Below, piece by piece: positions 25,660 to 37,262 of a stretch of 64,000 nucleotides of DNA. The stretch lies in the NCBI RefSeq assembly GCF_034702125.1, contig NC_085868.1, positions 35,942,253 to 36,006,252 on the forward strand, written 5' to 3'. The stretch is from Engraulis encrasicolus. Lineage: Eukaryota; Chordata; Actinopteri; Clupeiformes; Engraulidae. Each line of letters begins with the position of its first letter. Position 1 is the stretch's first letter. Made by a program: the position numbers and the translations under genes. The notes under the pieces are model-generated. The model searched no databases and was not told the DNA's origin. It saw only the letters and a program-made list of their open reading frames with translations.

Positions 25660-26400
25660 GCAAGGAAAGTCCCCTGGCCCTACAGTAGAAGCCACAAAAC
25701 CACAAAACCACAAAAAACAGGTTCTGAGTCAAAGAGATGGGTAGGAAATGTGTGTGGGAGTGGGGTACTCATTGCATTTGCATACTTAGTAATGTTCCAA
25801 TTAGGAATATAAAGCCAACTACCAAAAAAAGTGTAAAAAAAAGTTTAGTTTGCCACTTTAGAGAAACCCCGAAAAGTAATGTTTCCTTTCTTTAACCTTT
25901 ATTTTTATGTGAAGCACATTGATTTGCAACTGTGCATGAAATGCGCTATAGTAATACATTTTACTTGACTTGACTTAAGTTTATGTAACGAATTTGTTCA
26001 TGTAGGAGCCCTGTGTAAAACCTCTTGGGAACTTCTATGTTCTTCAGAGAACTTTCAGTGTTCATCAGAGAATTTACAAGACACGTTCACAGAACATAGA
26101 ACCTTGCCGGTGCCAGTTCCTGCACCTAATCTTGAATGGGGTGGCATGTCCCAAACATAGCCTATCACTTTGCAAGTCTGAGCGTTCAAGAACCAGAAGG
26201 TTGATTTGCGATGCGAATGGGCAAAAAATATTTGTTTTTTCTCTGCAAACTGTGATGACAATGTGGAAGTCAGCTGGTTCATCTGGTCACAGGTGTAGCA
26301 GGAGAGTAAGGTGGAGGCAGTGCCGATAAGGAAGTTACTGTAAAAGACTGAACATGCTATAACTGCCACATAGAACCAACACTTTATTTTAAACAAAAAC
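25660..26400. other. Spacer without recognised gene
   Basis: No gene is supported. 25905-25980 has a retroposon-tail-like composition but no clear ends. Confidence 0.35.
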
Positions 26401-26409
26401 ATCTGTGTT

Positions 26410-26850
26410 TAAATGTGAGGATAAACTCTAAACAGCATCTGATGAACCCGTCTAGCAGAAAAGATGTTTGCCGGCCGAGTTCGTCTAGTAGTGTACTGTT
26501 GGAGGTCAAACAACAAAGGATAGCAAACCCATCCTCCAATCACTATGCAAGTAACAACCCACCCCTGTCTGAATAACTGTGGAGCACCTTTGATATAGTA
26601 TGCAGAAAGAGACAGTTCAAACAATAATGATGACGTTTCTGACACTGTATGGTGGCAGACTGTAAAGTTTTCATATCCTACAGTCTGGTTTGCCAAGCTA
26701 GAATAGGAACATAAAACACCACACAGGGGAAATTATTGTAGTTTGAAGTAAACCTGACTAAAAGGTTAAAAAATAAGTTTGACCTTTGGATTTGATTTAG
26801 CTCAAAATATAATGTTTTATTAGCATTAAGCTCCCTAAGCCTTTCTTCAC
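26410..26850. repeat. Duplicated spacer block joining two first-unit blocks
   Basis: The left part matches 11350-11440 and the right part matches 8925-9300. The two matches are adjacent here but 2.2 kb apart in the first unit, where the long CA arrays lie between them. Confidence 0.55.
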
Positions 26851-27295
26851 ATCATGAGTAACCCCTATCTCATACTCTATGTAGGCCTATACACCTTCCT
26901 CTTGCCCAGGGTGGGGAACCTATGTCTCGAGGGCCGTTTGCATTTATCCGGCCCTCGATATAATTTCAATGTTATGCAGCTTCACATGAAATATGACATA
27001 TTTTGTAAAGGAATCTTTGAAAATACATTTGCAAAACAATTTAGTTATATTCAGTGGCCCTAGAGAAGGTGTGGTCTGTTTTAATATAGGCCTTAAGTGC
27101 AGGGGAAAATCCTGGTTTGTGTTCATAGCGTATCAGGTCTTTTCGTCGAATGAATTGGTGAGAGGGGACCATTCGAACAAAACGTTGGACCATTAGTATA
27201 AGGCTGGGGATCTTTAGTCGAGGATGGTCCGTCTACCGCAAAAGCCAACGAAAGGTCCTTAAAATTGAACTAAAGATCCTTAGGTTTCAACTAAC

Positions 27296-28273
27296 TGTAA
27301 GAGGTGAAATTTAGACCACAGGTTCTATTGGACACTTAGTGACACGATTCAGGAAAGACAGACAAATGGAATAACGGTGATGGTAGTTTATTGTTCACAA
27401 TTCATGATTTAAAATACAATATTGAAATATAAATAAAATACAAGAGTGTTTCAACCAACAGCGGTATAAAGTGCTGTGTGCGTTTTGCATAAATTAATCA
27501 CAATCTGGAGTTACAAGACGACGGTACAAAAGTTAAGTTAGGTTAAGTTAGGTTACACAAATCACACCACTGCAATCTATAAATAGGGAAAATAACAACA
27601 ATTCATAGTCATTTCATCTCATCAGTGCACGAAAGGCAACCACGGCAAACCATAATTACTGACACTCATTAATGCCCGAAAACATCACGTTGCACACTGG
27701 GCCACATTACAGTAGAATTCACTACACCCATAAAGACCTAACTGTTGTACAGTCCTCCTATGTACTCAGCGGAGCTACCCAAATGTCACTACACAGTACC
27801 GCTGGGTCACACACGCACACACTCGCTCACTGACACACACACACATGCACACAGTTCAACAGCGGGGGAGAAATAATCAATCCCCCGAAAATACAACATA
27901 CCAAATTCCCGTGCTGCTGCTGGCCTCTCAGCCACTGCTGCCGGACGTGGGCTCCGTAATTGCTTAATTCAACTATAACACGCGCAATACCCAAATGCAA
28001 CTTACCCACAGTTCCCAACGCGACCGGCCGCACGCAATGGACACAGCTACAGCCCACGTCCCGGCACGACAGCTTGTGGCAGACAGCTCAGCAGCCCTGC
28101 TCTGACCCTGCTCTCTCGAACAATGAGCAAAACGCCATTTAAAAACCATACCCTGCTCATCCGCCGCCAACCACCACAGGTGCGCCTGTCAATTACATCA
28201 AACGAGTTCAGGTGCACCCATGGCAGCCAGCGCGGCTGAGCCCCACCCCCAGCGCTTAGCGCACCAGCCTACA
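27296..28273 (-). repeat. 3' LTR of the Ty3/Gypsy element
   Basis: 978 bp, matching 33475-34452. Minus-strand AATAAA at 27392-27387 is a likely polyadenylation signal. A TTTTTAAATGG stretch near 28140 could serve as a TATA-like element. Confidence 0.93.
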
Positions 28274-28323
28274 TCCACCCCCCCTACATCAAATGTGTCC
28301 TCACATTCCCCCTGCCATGATGA

Positions 28324-31300
28324 TCACACTTGGTAGCGTTGGGGTAGCTGACCCTTCGTAGCCCGTGCAGAGCGGCGCACCCCCTCGGCAACCGCAGGCG
28401 ACGGGTCCTGAACCCTGGAAACAGTCCGACTTGCACCTGGAAGGTGCGCTGCATCAGGAGACGGCCCATGGCCATCTGGCACATCGTCTTGCGGGGTGGC
28501 TGGACCTGGATAACAGCCCCAGACCCAAGGATACATACACACATTACCATTCTTGTTAACATCAACCCCGTCAGGTACCGCTCCCTCTTGCTGCGGCATG
28601 GGATTTACATCAAATTTACAGGGATTTAACAGGTTACGGTGCAGCACTCTCTCTTGCCCATTAACCCCCTCAGATTTCACCACATACACAGGTATATCAA
28701 CATTGGGCTGAGACACAACCACATATGGAACCCGTTCCCACTTACTTTCCAACTTCCCCCTCGTTCTTGACCTCTTATTGAGGACCAGTACCCTTTGCCC
28801 CGGCAACAAAGGCTCCCCTTTAACCCTGCGGTCAAACCCCTGCTTCTGAGAAGCTTGCGCCTTGACCGCTTGGTTCTGAGCCTGCTGATAAGCAGTTGCC
28901 AACCGTCTATGGTGATGGTGCACCCAGCTGTCTGCAGTCCCTGAAAACCCATCCCCATTGCCCAGCAACACATCCAGAGGCAGTTTAGCATGTCGCCCAA
29001 ACATCATATAGTAGGGGCTGTACCCTGTTGTCGAATGGGGGGTATTATTGTAAGCGTGCACCAACTCCGCCACATGACAGTCCCAGTCTTCCTTCTGGAC
29101 ATCATTCAGAGTGCCCAGCATGCTCAAGAGAGTTCTATTAAACCGTTCACACTGGCCGTTTCCGGCAGGATGGTATGGAGTTGTGTGGGATTTCTTGATG
29201 CCATACAGTGTGCATAACTCTTGGATGACTTTGGACTCAAAATTTGGGCCCTGATCAGAATGCAATTGGTCAAAGCCTCCAAATGGCTGAATGAAATGCT
29301 TCCACAGGACCTCAGCTGTTGTTTTTGCCGTCTGATCTAGGGTCGGCACGGCGACTGCATAGCGGGTGAAGTGGTCCACCATGACCAGCACATTACAGAC
29401 CCCGCTTCGTGCCGCTTCTAGGGATAAGAAGTCCACAGACACAAGTTGAAGGGGGTAAGTAGATTGAATGGGGACCAATGGGGCACTTACTTGAGTACTT
29501 GGCGTCTTCCGCAGGATGCAGCTGTTGCATTTAGTGCAGTGGTTGTCGACGTCCTTCGCCATGCCACGCCAGAAGAAGCGCCTCCGTGCCACGGGCAGGA
29601 CTTTCTCTGTTCCGAGGTGACCAGCCCGATCGTGTAGCCACAAGAGAACCTGCTTCTGCAAACACTGAGGCACCACCACTTGTTTAATCTTTTCCCCAGT
29701 CTTGTCCCATACTTCTCTGCATAGCAGGCCTCGTTCTTCGCACAGGCGGTCCCACTCTCGCAGCAACGCTTGCGTTGGCCGTCCTTCTGCTGCCCTCTCT
29801 CGTGGGGAGGGACCCCGACCCCGGTCCATGTAGAGCCATAGCCGCGACACCTCGGAGTCAGCCCTCTGTGCTCTCTTCCAGTCCGCCAGTGAGCTGGGTC
29901 CCAGCCAGCCTTCCCGGTCAGCTGGCACCGCGGTCTCTCCACCTGGACTCGCCGTCGGACCCGGGTCTTCTGGAACAAATGCATGCAAACAGGCCTGGAC
30001 CACATCAGACTGGACACTCACCACCACGTCTGCAGGGGCCGCCGTCTCCTCCTCCTCCTCCTCTTCGTCCTTTATTGCATCCTCCAATGACCACCGGGAC
30101 AGGCCATCTGCGTTGCCATTCGTCCTTCCTGGTCTGTACTTCACGTCGAACTGGAACCCCGCCAGCTGGGCCACCCAGCGTTGTTCGACTGCACCTAGGT
30201 TGGCTGTGTTCAAGTGAGCCAGGGGATTGTTATCGGTGAACACCGTGAAGGGAGACACTGCAAGGTATTCACGAAACTTGTCCACAATTGCCCATTTCAA
30301 TGCTAAAAGTTCCAATTTAAAAGAACTGTAGTTCTTGTCATTCTTTTCTGATGGACGGAGGCTCCTGCTCGCATAAGCAATCACCCGTGCCTGGCCGTCT
30401 TGTTTCTGCGCCAGCACCGCACCCAGCCCTGCATGGCTGGCATCGGTATAGAGCAAAAATGGCAACTGAAAGTCTGCATATGCCAAAACAGGTGCTTGCA
30501 TTAATACCTCCTTCAGCGTCCGAAAGGCCACCTCCTGTGGCTCCCCCCATTTCCACTGGTTACCTGCCGCAGCGCGGGGGTGCCGTTTCGATGTACCCCA
30601 CAAGAGGGAGTTCAGAGGAGCAGCCAGGCTGGCGAAGTTCCTGATGAAGCGCCTGTAATACCCAGCCAGACCCAAGAAGGCTCGGAGCTGGGTGCTGTTC
30701 TGAGGGGTCGACCACGCCTCCACCGCCCGCAGCTTTTCTGGGTCAGGGGACACCCCTCCTTCTGTAATGACATGTCCCAAATAGTGGACTTTGCTCTGAA
30801 AGAGACAACACTTGTTAGGCTTGACTTTCAATCCATAGGCTCCAAGTCGGGTGAATACCAGGTCCAGATGGGCGATGTGTGCGTCAAATGTGGGGGAGAA
30901 GGCAATAATATCGTCAAGGTACAGTAACAATGTTTCAAAATTTTGGTCCCCCAAGCAACTTTCAACTAGCCTCTGGAAGGTTCCTGGAGCGTTACATAAA
31001 CCCATAGGCATCCTGTTAAATTCATATAAACCCATAGGGGTCACAAAAGCTGTCTTTTCTTTATCAGCTGGGTGCACCCCCACCTGCCAATACCCATGTG
31101 CTAAATCTAAGGTGGAAAAGACACAAGACTTTTTCAGGGAGGCCAAAGACTCCTCAATTCGAGGAAGCGGGTACGCATCTTTGTGCGTGACGCCATTGAG
31201 CTTCCTGTAGTCCACGCAAAAACGAAGGGTGCCGTCCTTCTTTCTCACGAGGACCACAGGTGCCGCCCATGGGCTACTGCTCTCGCTAATGATTCCACTG

Positions 31301-32457
31301 TCAAGCATATTACCCAAAAGTTCTCTCACTTCTTGGTATAATTTAGGTGGGATTCTGCTGTAACGATCTCTTATTGGGGCAGCGTCCCCTGTCGGAATGA
31401 CATGAAGCACTTTATCAGTGAACCCATAATCCTCATCATATTTGGAGAAGACATTTTGATGCTTCCGTAACAACTGAGTGATTCGCTCGCGTTGCTCTAC
31501 AGTGAACTGGGAGTCATCCAATGGAACTGCCACGGGCCAAGAGGAGGTTTCTTCCGGCACCTCTTGCACCTTTACCTGCCTAACCCCTATCTCCACTGTC
31601 GCTTCATCCACTTCTCTTAACTCCACCTCACCTTGAGATTGAAGTGGACACACCTCAACGTCAAACACTTTACCTATCTGACAACGTCGAAACAAAGTTA
31701 CTGGGGATGAAGACGTGTTTAGCAGTCTAATGGGGACTCTGCCATCCACCACTGTGCTTAGTGAGCGTGCCACCAGTAGTTGCCCTGGGAGGCGGTTTTC
31801 AACAGGTTCTACAAGGCCCACATAGGATTTACCATCAGGACGTGGACGTGCACAAGCTTCAATCACTACCTCAGATTGTGCTGGAATAACTGTGTGCTTA
31901 CCTTGGGGCCAGTAGACGGAGCTCATCTGTCCAGTATCATCTGCAAACTTCAGTAGGTTATCCAACATTGAAAATGTCTGTTTCCATACCTTAGCATCTG
32001 CCGTAGTCCGTGGGTCTCCTTTGTCATCTGTTCCTTGGGCCATGATCACCTCTCGACATTCCTTAATCACATTCATACCAATTAGCCCTGGGCATGTGGG
32101 GACACCATGATCTTTAACGATAAGTATTCCCCTTTTTGGTATCACTTTTCCACAGATATTTAAATCTGCTTCAATATACCCAATGTATGGGATCTCCAAG
32201 CCGTTTGCTGCCACTAAGTTAAATTTCTGTATAGGAACATGTACTGTAGTTCCATCTGCATCAAAATATTTTCTAAAAAAACTTTCAGTCAATGTTGTTA
32301 CCTGTGACCCAGTGTCCACCAGACATGCAGTTTTCACCCCCTGTATCATTACATCTACTACTGGACACTGGCCAACTAAATGCTCCCTTTGGTTTAAAAG
32401 GCCACTAGGAGAATAACCCACTGTTTGGGCCTGTACAGTGGGTGAAATTAGTTTAAA
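28324..32457 (-). CDS. pol: Pol polyprotein: protease, reverse transcriptase, RNase H, integrase
   Basis: Open frame of about 1365 codons from 32421 (GTG) to 28324; the frame stays open upstream to the slippery site. Counting from 32421, the protease DTG is at residues 36-38, the RT YLDD at 501-504, and the RNase H T-D-A-S at 659-662. The integrase zinc-binding region starts with H930 (H-D-R-A-G-H, then C-T-K-C). The integrase D,D,E triad is D997 (VDFLS), D1056 (HSDQG) and E1092 (QCERFN). Protease-RT-RNase H-integrase order is that of Ty3/Gypsy. No stop interrupts it. It lies in the -1 frame relative to gag, and probably uses ribosomal frameshifting rather than its own start. Confidence 0.95.
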   Translation of the reverse strand, partial: FKLISPTVQAQTVGYSPSGLLNQREHLVGQCPVVDVMIQGVKTACLVDTGSQVTTLTESFFRKYFDADGTTVHVPIQKFNLVAANGLEIPYIGYIEADLNICGKVIPKRGILIVKDHGVPTCPGLIGMNVIKECREVIMAQGTDDKGDPRTTADAKVWKQTFSMLDNLLKFADDTGQMSSVYWPQGKHTVIPAQSEVVIEACARPRPDGKSYVGLVEPVENRLPGQLLVARSLSTVVDGRVPIRLLNTSSSPVTLFRRCQIGKVFDVEVCPLQSQGEVELREVDEATVEIGVRQVKVQEVPEETSSWPVAVPLDDSQFTVEQRERITQLLRKHQNVFSKYDEDYGFTDKVLHVIPTGDAAPIRDRYSRIPPKLYQEVRELLGNMLDSGIISESSSPWAAPVVLVRKKDGTLRFCVDYRKLNGVTHKDAYPLPRIEESLASLKKSCVFSTLDLAHGYWQVGVHPADKEKTAFVTPMGLYEFNRMPMGLCNAPGTFQRLVESCLGDQNFETLLLYLDDIIAFSPTFDAHIAHLDLVFTRLGAYGLKVKPNKCCLFQSKVHYLGHVITEGGVSPDPEKLRAVEAWSTPQNSTQLRAFLGLAGYYRRFIRNFASLAAPLNSLLWGTSKRHPRAAAGNQWKWGEPQEVAFRTLKEVLMQAPVLAYADFQLPFLLYTDASHAGLGAVLAQKQDGQARVIAYASRSLRPSEKNDKNYSSFKLELLALKWAIVDKFREYLAVSPFTVFTDNNPLAHLNTANLGAVEQRWVAQLAGFQFDVKYRPGRTNGNADGLSRWSLEDAIKDEEEEEEETAAPADVVVSVQSDVVQACLHAFVPEDPGPTASPGGETAVPADREGWLGPSSLADWKRAQRADSEVSRLWLYMDRGRGPSPRERAAEGRPTQALLREWDRLCEERGLLCREVWDKTGEKIKQVVVPQCLQKQVLLWLHDRAGHLGTEKVLPVARRRFFWRGMAKDVDNHCTKCNSCILRKTPSTQVSAPLVPIQSTYPLQLVSVDFLSLEAARSGVCNVLVMVDHFTRYAVAVPTLDQTAKTTAEVLWKHFIQPFGGFDQLHSDQGPNFESKVIQELCTLYGIKKSHTTPYHPAGNGQCERFNRTLLSMLGTLNDVQKEDWDCHVAELVHAYNNTPHSTTGYSPYYMMFGRHAKLPLDVLLGNGDGFSGTADSWVHHHHRRLATAYQQAQNQAVKAQASQKQGFDRRVKGEPLLPGQRVLVLNKRSRTRGKLESKWERVPYVVVSQPNVDIPVYVVKSEGVNGQERVLHRNLLNPCKFDVNPMPQQEGAVPDGVDVNKNGNVCMYPWVWGCYPGPATPQDDVPDGHGPSPDAAHLPGASRTVSRVQDPSPAVAEGVRRSARATKGQLPQRYQV

Positions 32458-33443
32458 TTCTCCTGTGCAGTTGCTGGTGCTCTACATTGTCTTTCAATGT
32501 GCCCAGCTTTCCTACAACGTCTACAGATGGGTCTTCCTTGCTGGTCAAATTGATCTGAACTCGGACGCCCCCCTCTATAATCATACCTGCGCCTTACCTC
32601 AGTTTGTTGTGGCGTCTGTGGGCGCTCTCGCATTTCCCGCATCATTTCCGACAGCATATCTTTCATGTCACTTTTTAACTCGGTAAGTACCTCCTCCTTA
32701 ATTTCTTTTGCCAGCTGTTTTACATCCATTGGCGTCTTGTCTTGCGTTACGCGCACTGCAGACGCCATCGCTTGTGGCGGGTTATCCAAATCATCTATCC
32801 TTACAATAGCTTCCCGCTTTATGTCTGCAAAAGTCAAAGTGGATGTTGTTCTTACCATGTTCCGAAGTTCTCGACGCAGCGCGTTATCCAACAGCCCGGA
32901 GATGAACTGGTCGCGTAAAACGTTCCCGCTGGTTGTTGAATCTCCTCTAACCGTGAGGCGATTACTCAACTCCTGCAAACCTAAAGCAAACTGTCTCACA
33001 TTTTCATCAGTCCTCTGTTTACGCGTGAAAAACTGTGAGCGCAAATTAGCCAAAGGTGTTGTATCTCCATAAATTCCCTTCAGGAATTTGATTATGTTTT
33101 GCACAGTAGCGCGCTGATCTGCTGGCATGGCCAATACTTCACGTCTCGGTTCTCCTTCCAAATTATTAATGAGGGTGGACACTTTTTGTGCTTCAGATAG
33201 CGGATACATGTCAAACATCGTGTTTTGTGCCGTAAGCCAGTCTTGGAAACTGTGCTCTTGCTCTCCCCCTTTAAACTTTGGGCCCCATGGATTCCCCATC
33301 ATCATCGGAAACATAACCATGTTTGGATTGTTAATTTGGCCCCGTGCTGTACTAGACTGGGGGTGTTCCTGACTCTGTTCACTAGAGACAGTGGAATCAT
33401 TTGCTTCATTACCTGAGAGCGACATTTTCCTGATCCGTGCCAC
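32448..33443 (-). CDS. gag: Gag polyprotein with CCHC zinc knuckle
   Basis: 331 codons from 33443. The central region (F-K-G-G-E-Q-E-H-S-F-Q-D-W, then Q-F-F-T-R-K-Q) fits retrotransposon gag capsid domains. Near the C-terminus, C307-x2-C310-x4-H315-x4-C320 is a nucleic-acid-binding zinc knuckle, as in Ty3-type nucleocapsids. It ends in TAA at 32450-32448, immediately after the sequence TTTAAAC. Confidence 0.9.
   Translation of the reverse strand: MARIRKMSLSGNEANDSTVSSEQSQEHPQSSTARGQINNPNMVMFPMMMGNPWGPKFKGGEQEHSFQDWLTAQNTMFDMYPLSEAQKVSTLINNLEGEPRREVLAMPADQRATVQNIIKFLKGIYGDTTPLANLRSQFFTRKQRTDENVRQFALGLQELSNRLTVRGDSTTSGNVLRDQFISGLLDNALRRELRNMVRTTSTLTFADIKREAIVRIDDLDNPPQAMASAVRVTQDKTPMDVKQLAKEIKEEVLTELKSDMKDMLSEMMREMRERPQTPQQTEVRRRYDYRGGRPSSDQFDQQGRPICRRCRKAGHIERQCRAPATAQENLN
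32451..32457 (-). promoter_or_regulatory. -1 ribosomal frameshift slippery heptamer TTTAAAC
   Basis: In the gag frame the heptamer reads T-TTA-AAC, and the very next codon is the gag stop TAA. A -1 slip leads straight into the open pol frame. X-XXY-YYZ heptamers with this composition are well-known slippery sites. No downstream pseudoknot was evaluated. Confidence 0.8.
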
Positions 33444-33474
33444 TGGTCCAAAACTGCCAAAGACTACGCCAAGT

Positions 33475-34452
33475 TGTAAGAGGTGAAATTTAGACCACAG
33501 GTTCTATTGGACACTTAGTGACACGATTCAGGAAAGACAGACAAATGGAATAACGGTGATGGTAGTTTATTGTTCACAATTCATGATTTAAAATACAATA
33601 TTGAAATATAAATAAAATACAAGAGTGTTTCAACCAACAGCGGTATAAAGTGCTGTGTGCGTTTTGCATAAATTAATCACAATCTGGAGTTACAAGACGA
33701 CGGTACAAAAGTTAAGTTAGGTTAAGTTAGGTTACACAAATCACACCACTGCAATCTATAAATAGGGAAAATAACAACAATTCATAGTCATTTCATCTCA
33801 TCAGTGCACGAAAGGCAACCACGGCAAACCATAATTACTGACACTCATTAATGCCCGAAAACATCACGTTGCACACTGGGCCACATTACAGTAGAATTCA
33901 CTACACCCATAAAGACCTAACTGTTGTACAGTCCTCCTATGTACTCAGCGGAGCTACCCAAATGTCACTACACAGTACCGCTGGGTCACACACGCACACA
34001 CTCGCTCACTGACACACACACACATGCACACAGTTCAACAGCGGGGGAGAAATAATCAATCCCCCGAAAATACAACATACCAAATTCCCGTGCTGCTGCT
34101 GGCCTCTCAGCCACTGCTGCCGGACGTGGGCTCCGTAATTGCTTAATTCAACTATAACACGCGCAATACCCAAATGCAACTTACCCACAGTTCCCAACGC
34201 GACCGGCCGCACGCAATGGACACAGCTACAGCCCACGTCCCGGCACGACAGCTTGTGGCAGACAGCTCAGCAGCCCTGCTCTGACCCTGCTCTCTCGAAC
34301 AATGAGCAAAACGCCATTTAAAAACCATACCCTGCTCATCCGCCGCCAACCACCACAGGTGCGCCTGTCAATTACATCAAACGAGTTCAGGTGCACCCAT
34401 GGCAGCCAGCGCGGCTGAGCCCCACCCCCAGCGCTTAGCGCACCAGCCTACA
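33475..34452 (-). repeat. 5' LTR of the Ty3/Gypsy element
   Basis: 978 bp, matching 27296-28273. Minus-strand AATAAA is at 33571-33566. Confidence 0.93.
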
Positions 34453-34715
34453 ACTAAAGGTCCCTTCAGTCTGCCTATATTAGAAATGTAAATCAGATTT
34501 TTTAATGCTCATTTTAACGGGTTTTCTTAGAATCAGCTTTTTTCATGCTCATTTTAACGGTTTTGTCTATTTAAATATGTTCATTTGAACGGTTTTGTCT
34601 AGCCTATTTTAAATAGCCTATTTGTTTTTTGTTGATTTAAACATGTAAATCTATAAATAAAATGTACTTAGGCTACTCGTTTTTACTGGTAGGCTATGTT
34701 GTTGTTGTTTTTACG

Positions 34716-34778
34716 ATTAAGTCCATGGCTACAGTAAAGAGAGAGAGAGAGAAGTTAAATCGTTAACACTGCATAGGA

Positions 34779-34836
<58 letters not shown>

Positions 34837-35047
34837 CGGCGAGGCAATGTTCTTGGGCGGTAACTTTTTAGATGCGAAGCACCAGCAACAAGAGAATGCT
34901 GTCTGCCTTACACACAACAAAGTTCGCGCATGAGCCAGAGCACTATGCATATAACAGTGTTGAAAACATTACAGAACCCATGCACCTGTGTTAAGTCCAT
35001 GGCTACAGTAAAGAGAGAGAGAGAGAAGTTAAATCGTTACACTGGAC

Positions 35048-35089
<42 letters not shown>

Positions 35090-35520
35090 GCCCGGCGAGG
35101 CAATGTTCTTGGGCTATAGTTTTATTAATTGAATAAGCTGCCTATTTTGTTTCATATCCTGTCTTTTATTGTTGGAAATCGTCCATCGATCCAGTCAGGC
35201 TGCCTATTTTATATCCTATTATTCCCGTGTGTCCTAGGCCTATTTCTTTTGTTCGAAGTCTAAATATAACTAATATATAACTGATTTACCCGCGATTCAT
35301 ATAGGCCTAGGCCTAATAACGGCACAAACTGAATGACAATAAATAGTTCGCGCATGAGGCAGAAAAAATAACAGTGTCGGAAAACATTATGGAACCCCTG
35401 CACCCGTGTTAAGTCCATGGCTACAGTAAAACAAAAACAAAAACACTAAGAGCGAGAGAGAAGTGAAATCGCTATATTAACACTGCATAGGAGCGCGTTC
35501 TCTCTCTCTCTCTCTATGTA
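34716..35520. repeat. Tandem units with GA and CT arrays
   Basis: The unit begins AAGTCCATGGCTACAGTAAA followed by GA repeats, AAGTTAAATCGTTA, CT repeats and CCCGGCGAGGCAATGTTCTT. Copies start near 34721, 34994 and 35410, with a fourth at 39026. GA and CT arrays about 30 bp apart within a unit can pair as hairpins. No gene. Confidence 0.75.
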
Positions 35521-35639
35521 TCTAGTAGGCCTATCTAGTAATCTAGTATGTAAATCAAATGTTTTTTTTTTTGCTGTTTTCAGATGTGCTTCATAAATAA
35601 AATGTACTTAGGCCTACTCATTTTAACTGGTATGTTGTC

Positions 35640-36740
35640 GGTTTTTTACGTTTATGCCGTTACATTTTTTGACAATTATCTAGGTTACTTTCTACTCCTT
35701 ACATTTCTGGAACAGTATTTGAGTAGGCCCTAGCCCCAGCTGCGGGCAGAGAGGCGGGAATCGCTTTGAATCAGGGCAGCGTGCGTCTACTGAGCACATT
35801 TGGTTGTCATGCAGAGAGTTTTCTGACTTTCCGGTAACTTTTTAGATGAACGCTTCTAGCTACCGTCTTCTGTAGGTCTGGAATATACCTACGTGTGGAG
35901 TAGGCCTAGAGGTGCGCGGTGGATGTATTATTTCATCCGCAACCGCTTCTTAGAATTTCTAATCCACCTGCTATCCACCATTTAAGATGCCTGGGGCACA
36001 TAGTCGATCGTCTTTTTCAAGCAGTGCAGGTCATTTACATCTTGCCAGCCTATGTTTTAAAAAAAATCTCTAACTTACAGCGATTCCCAAGTTGTCTCCA
36101 CCCATCGCACAAACGTGCGGATGCTTTAATGCAGCCTACATTTTAGCAGTTTAAATACCTCCAGTCCAAGCAGCACAATCGAAACTATTGGCTATCTAGC
36201 TTACAATTTTGGCTGGTATCCAATAAGACGAGTCAAGTGACAGTAGAGTCTTGCAAAGAGTGCAGAGAATTATGTCGCGCGTGTGTGTGTGAGCGAGAGA
36301 GGGAGAGAGAGGGAGCGATTCCAAACTTGTCTCCATCCATCGCACAACGTGAAAGCTAACGCGTATGCTTTAATGCAGCCTAAATTGTACCAGTTTTGCC
36401 TCCTCTCCAAGCACCTTTTTAAGTGGTGGCAACCATGCATGTTTTCAACAGGGCCACGCAGAGTGGACAGTGGAATGCTGCTTGAAATAAGTCGATAATG
36501 AAGAAAATATTATGCGCAACGTCTACAAGAAAAGTAATGGCTATTATTACCGTTGCGCGTAAAGATGAGGAAGGGATGGATAGATGGATGGATGCTGTCC
36601 TATGGAAGGGGCCGTCAAACAGTCTACATGACATCTTCATTAAAGTCGTTAAATAAGTATCCATAGCCTACTGTGTTTGACGGCCCCATCGTCTTGCAAA
36701 TATTTACGCGCAACGGTCATAATGGCGTCTCGCACTACAC
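35640..36740. repeat. Repeat-rich non-coding block
   Basis: 35660-35760 resembles hAT interior sequence at 17445-17480 and 17790-17820 (GCTGCGGGCAG-GAGGCGGGA). 36062-36145 is repeated at 36310-36400 (TTGTCTCCA-CCATCGCACAA, ATGCTTTAATGCAGCCTA). GGGGCCGTCAAACAGT near 36608 is inverted near 36670. No gene supported. Confidence 0.5.
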
Positions 36741-37262
36741 ATGCTCGGATGATGCCAGAGGCGAATAGCAAACAGCCAAATTAAGGCATATTCGACATAG
36801 ACTACCACGACAAGTTACCGTTTGGGTCGCAGTTGGATGTTTATTCAGTAGAATTATGTGCGTAATATCAGCTCCATCCACCAAATGCAGCACAATCCCC
36901 GTTACTTTCACGTGAGGTTCAAATGGACATTACTCGACAAAATGCAAGTCTGGGTACCAACAACTGAAGTAGGCTACAACATAGAATATGTACCACATAT
37001 AGGGGTATTTTCATTTTCAGTCCTTTATGTGCGTTATGCCCAGCTTTTATCGAATACAGCGCAGGTTTTGAAGTTCACCAAACGAGCATCAACTTTGTGC
37101 AAGTCATTAAAACTCTTTTTTTTACCAGCACTGACGTGTACACTGTTTCATTTATTAACTAATTGCACTTTCTGCCTTCTCGTTTCACATGTGATAAATC
37201 CACTTAGTATGCTTTATCCAATTAGCCATGGATGCAGGATCATTCACTGGACTGGACACTAT

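Larger units (their letters stand above)
27296..34452 (-). mobile_element. Ty3/Gypsy LTR retrotransposon, near-intact
   Basis: Two 978-bp LTRs (TGTA...TACA ends) flank gag and pol on the minus strand. ACTAA occurs just outside both ends (27290-27294 and 34453-34457), with one extra C at the left border. A purine-rich AGGGGGGTGGA lies directly before the 3' LTR (28274-28284), as expected for a polypurine tract. TGG starts a primer-binding-site-like stretch at 33471, four bases inside the 5' LTR. No envelope gene is seen. LTRs look essentially identical by eye, including the same 76-, 65- and 60-codon frames, which points to a recent insertion. Confidence 0.93.

Noticed and set aside
27827..28170. 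Short frames in the LTRs as possible accessory genes
   Set aside because: They overlap promoter-like LTR sequence on both strands, are identical in both LTRs simply because the LTRs are, and have no recognised motif.
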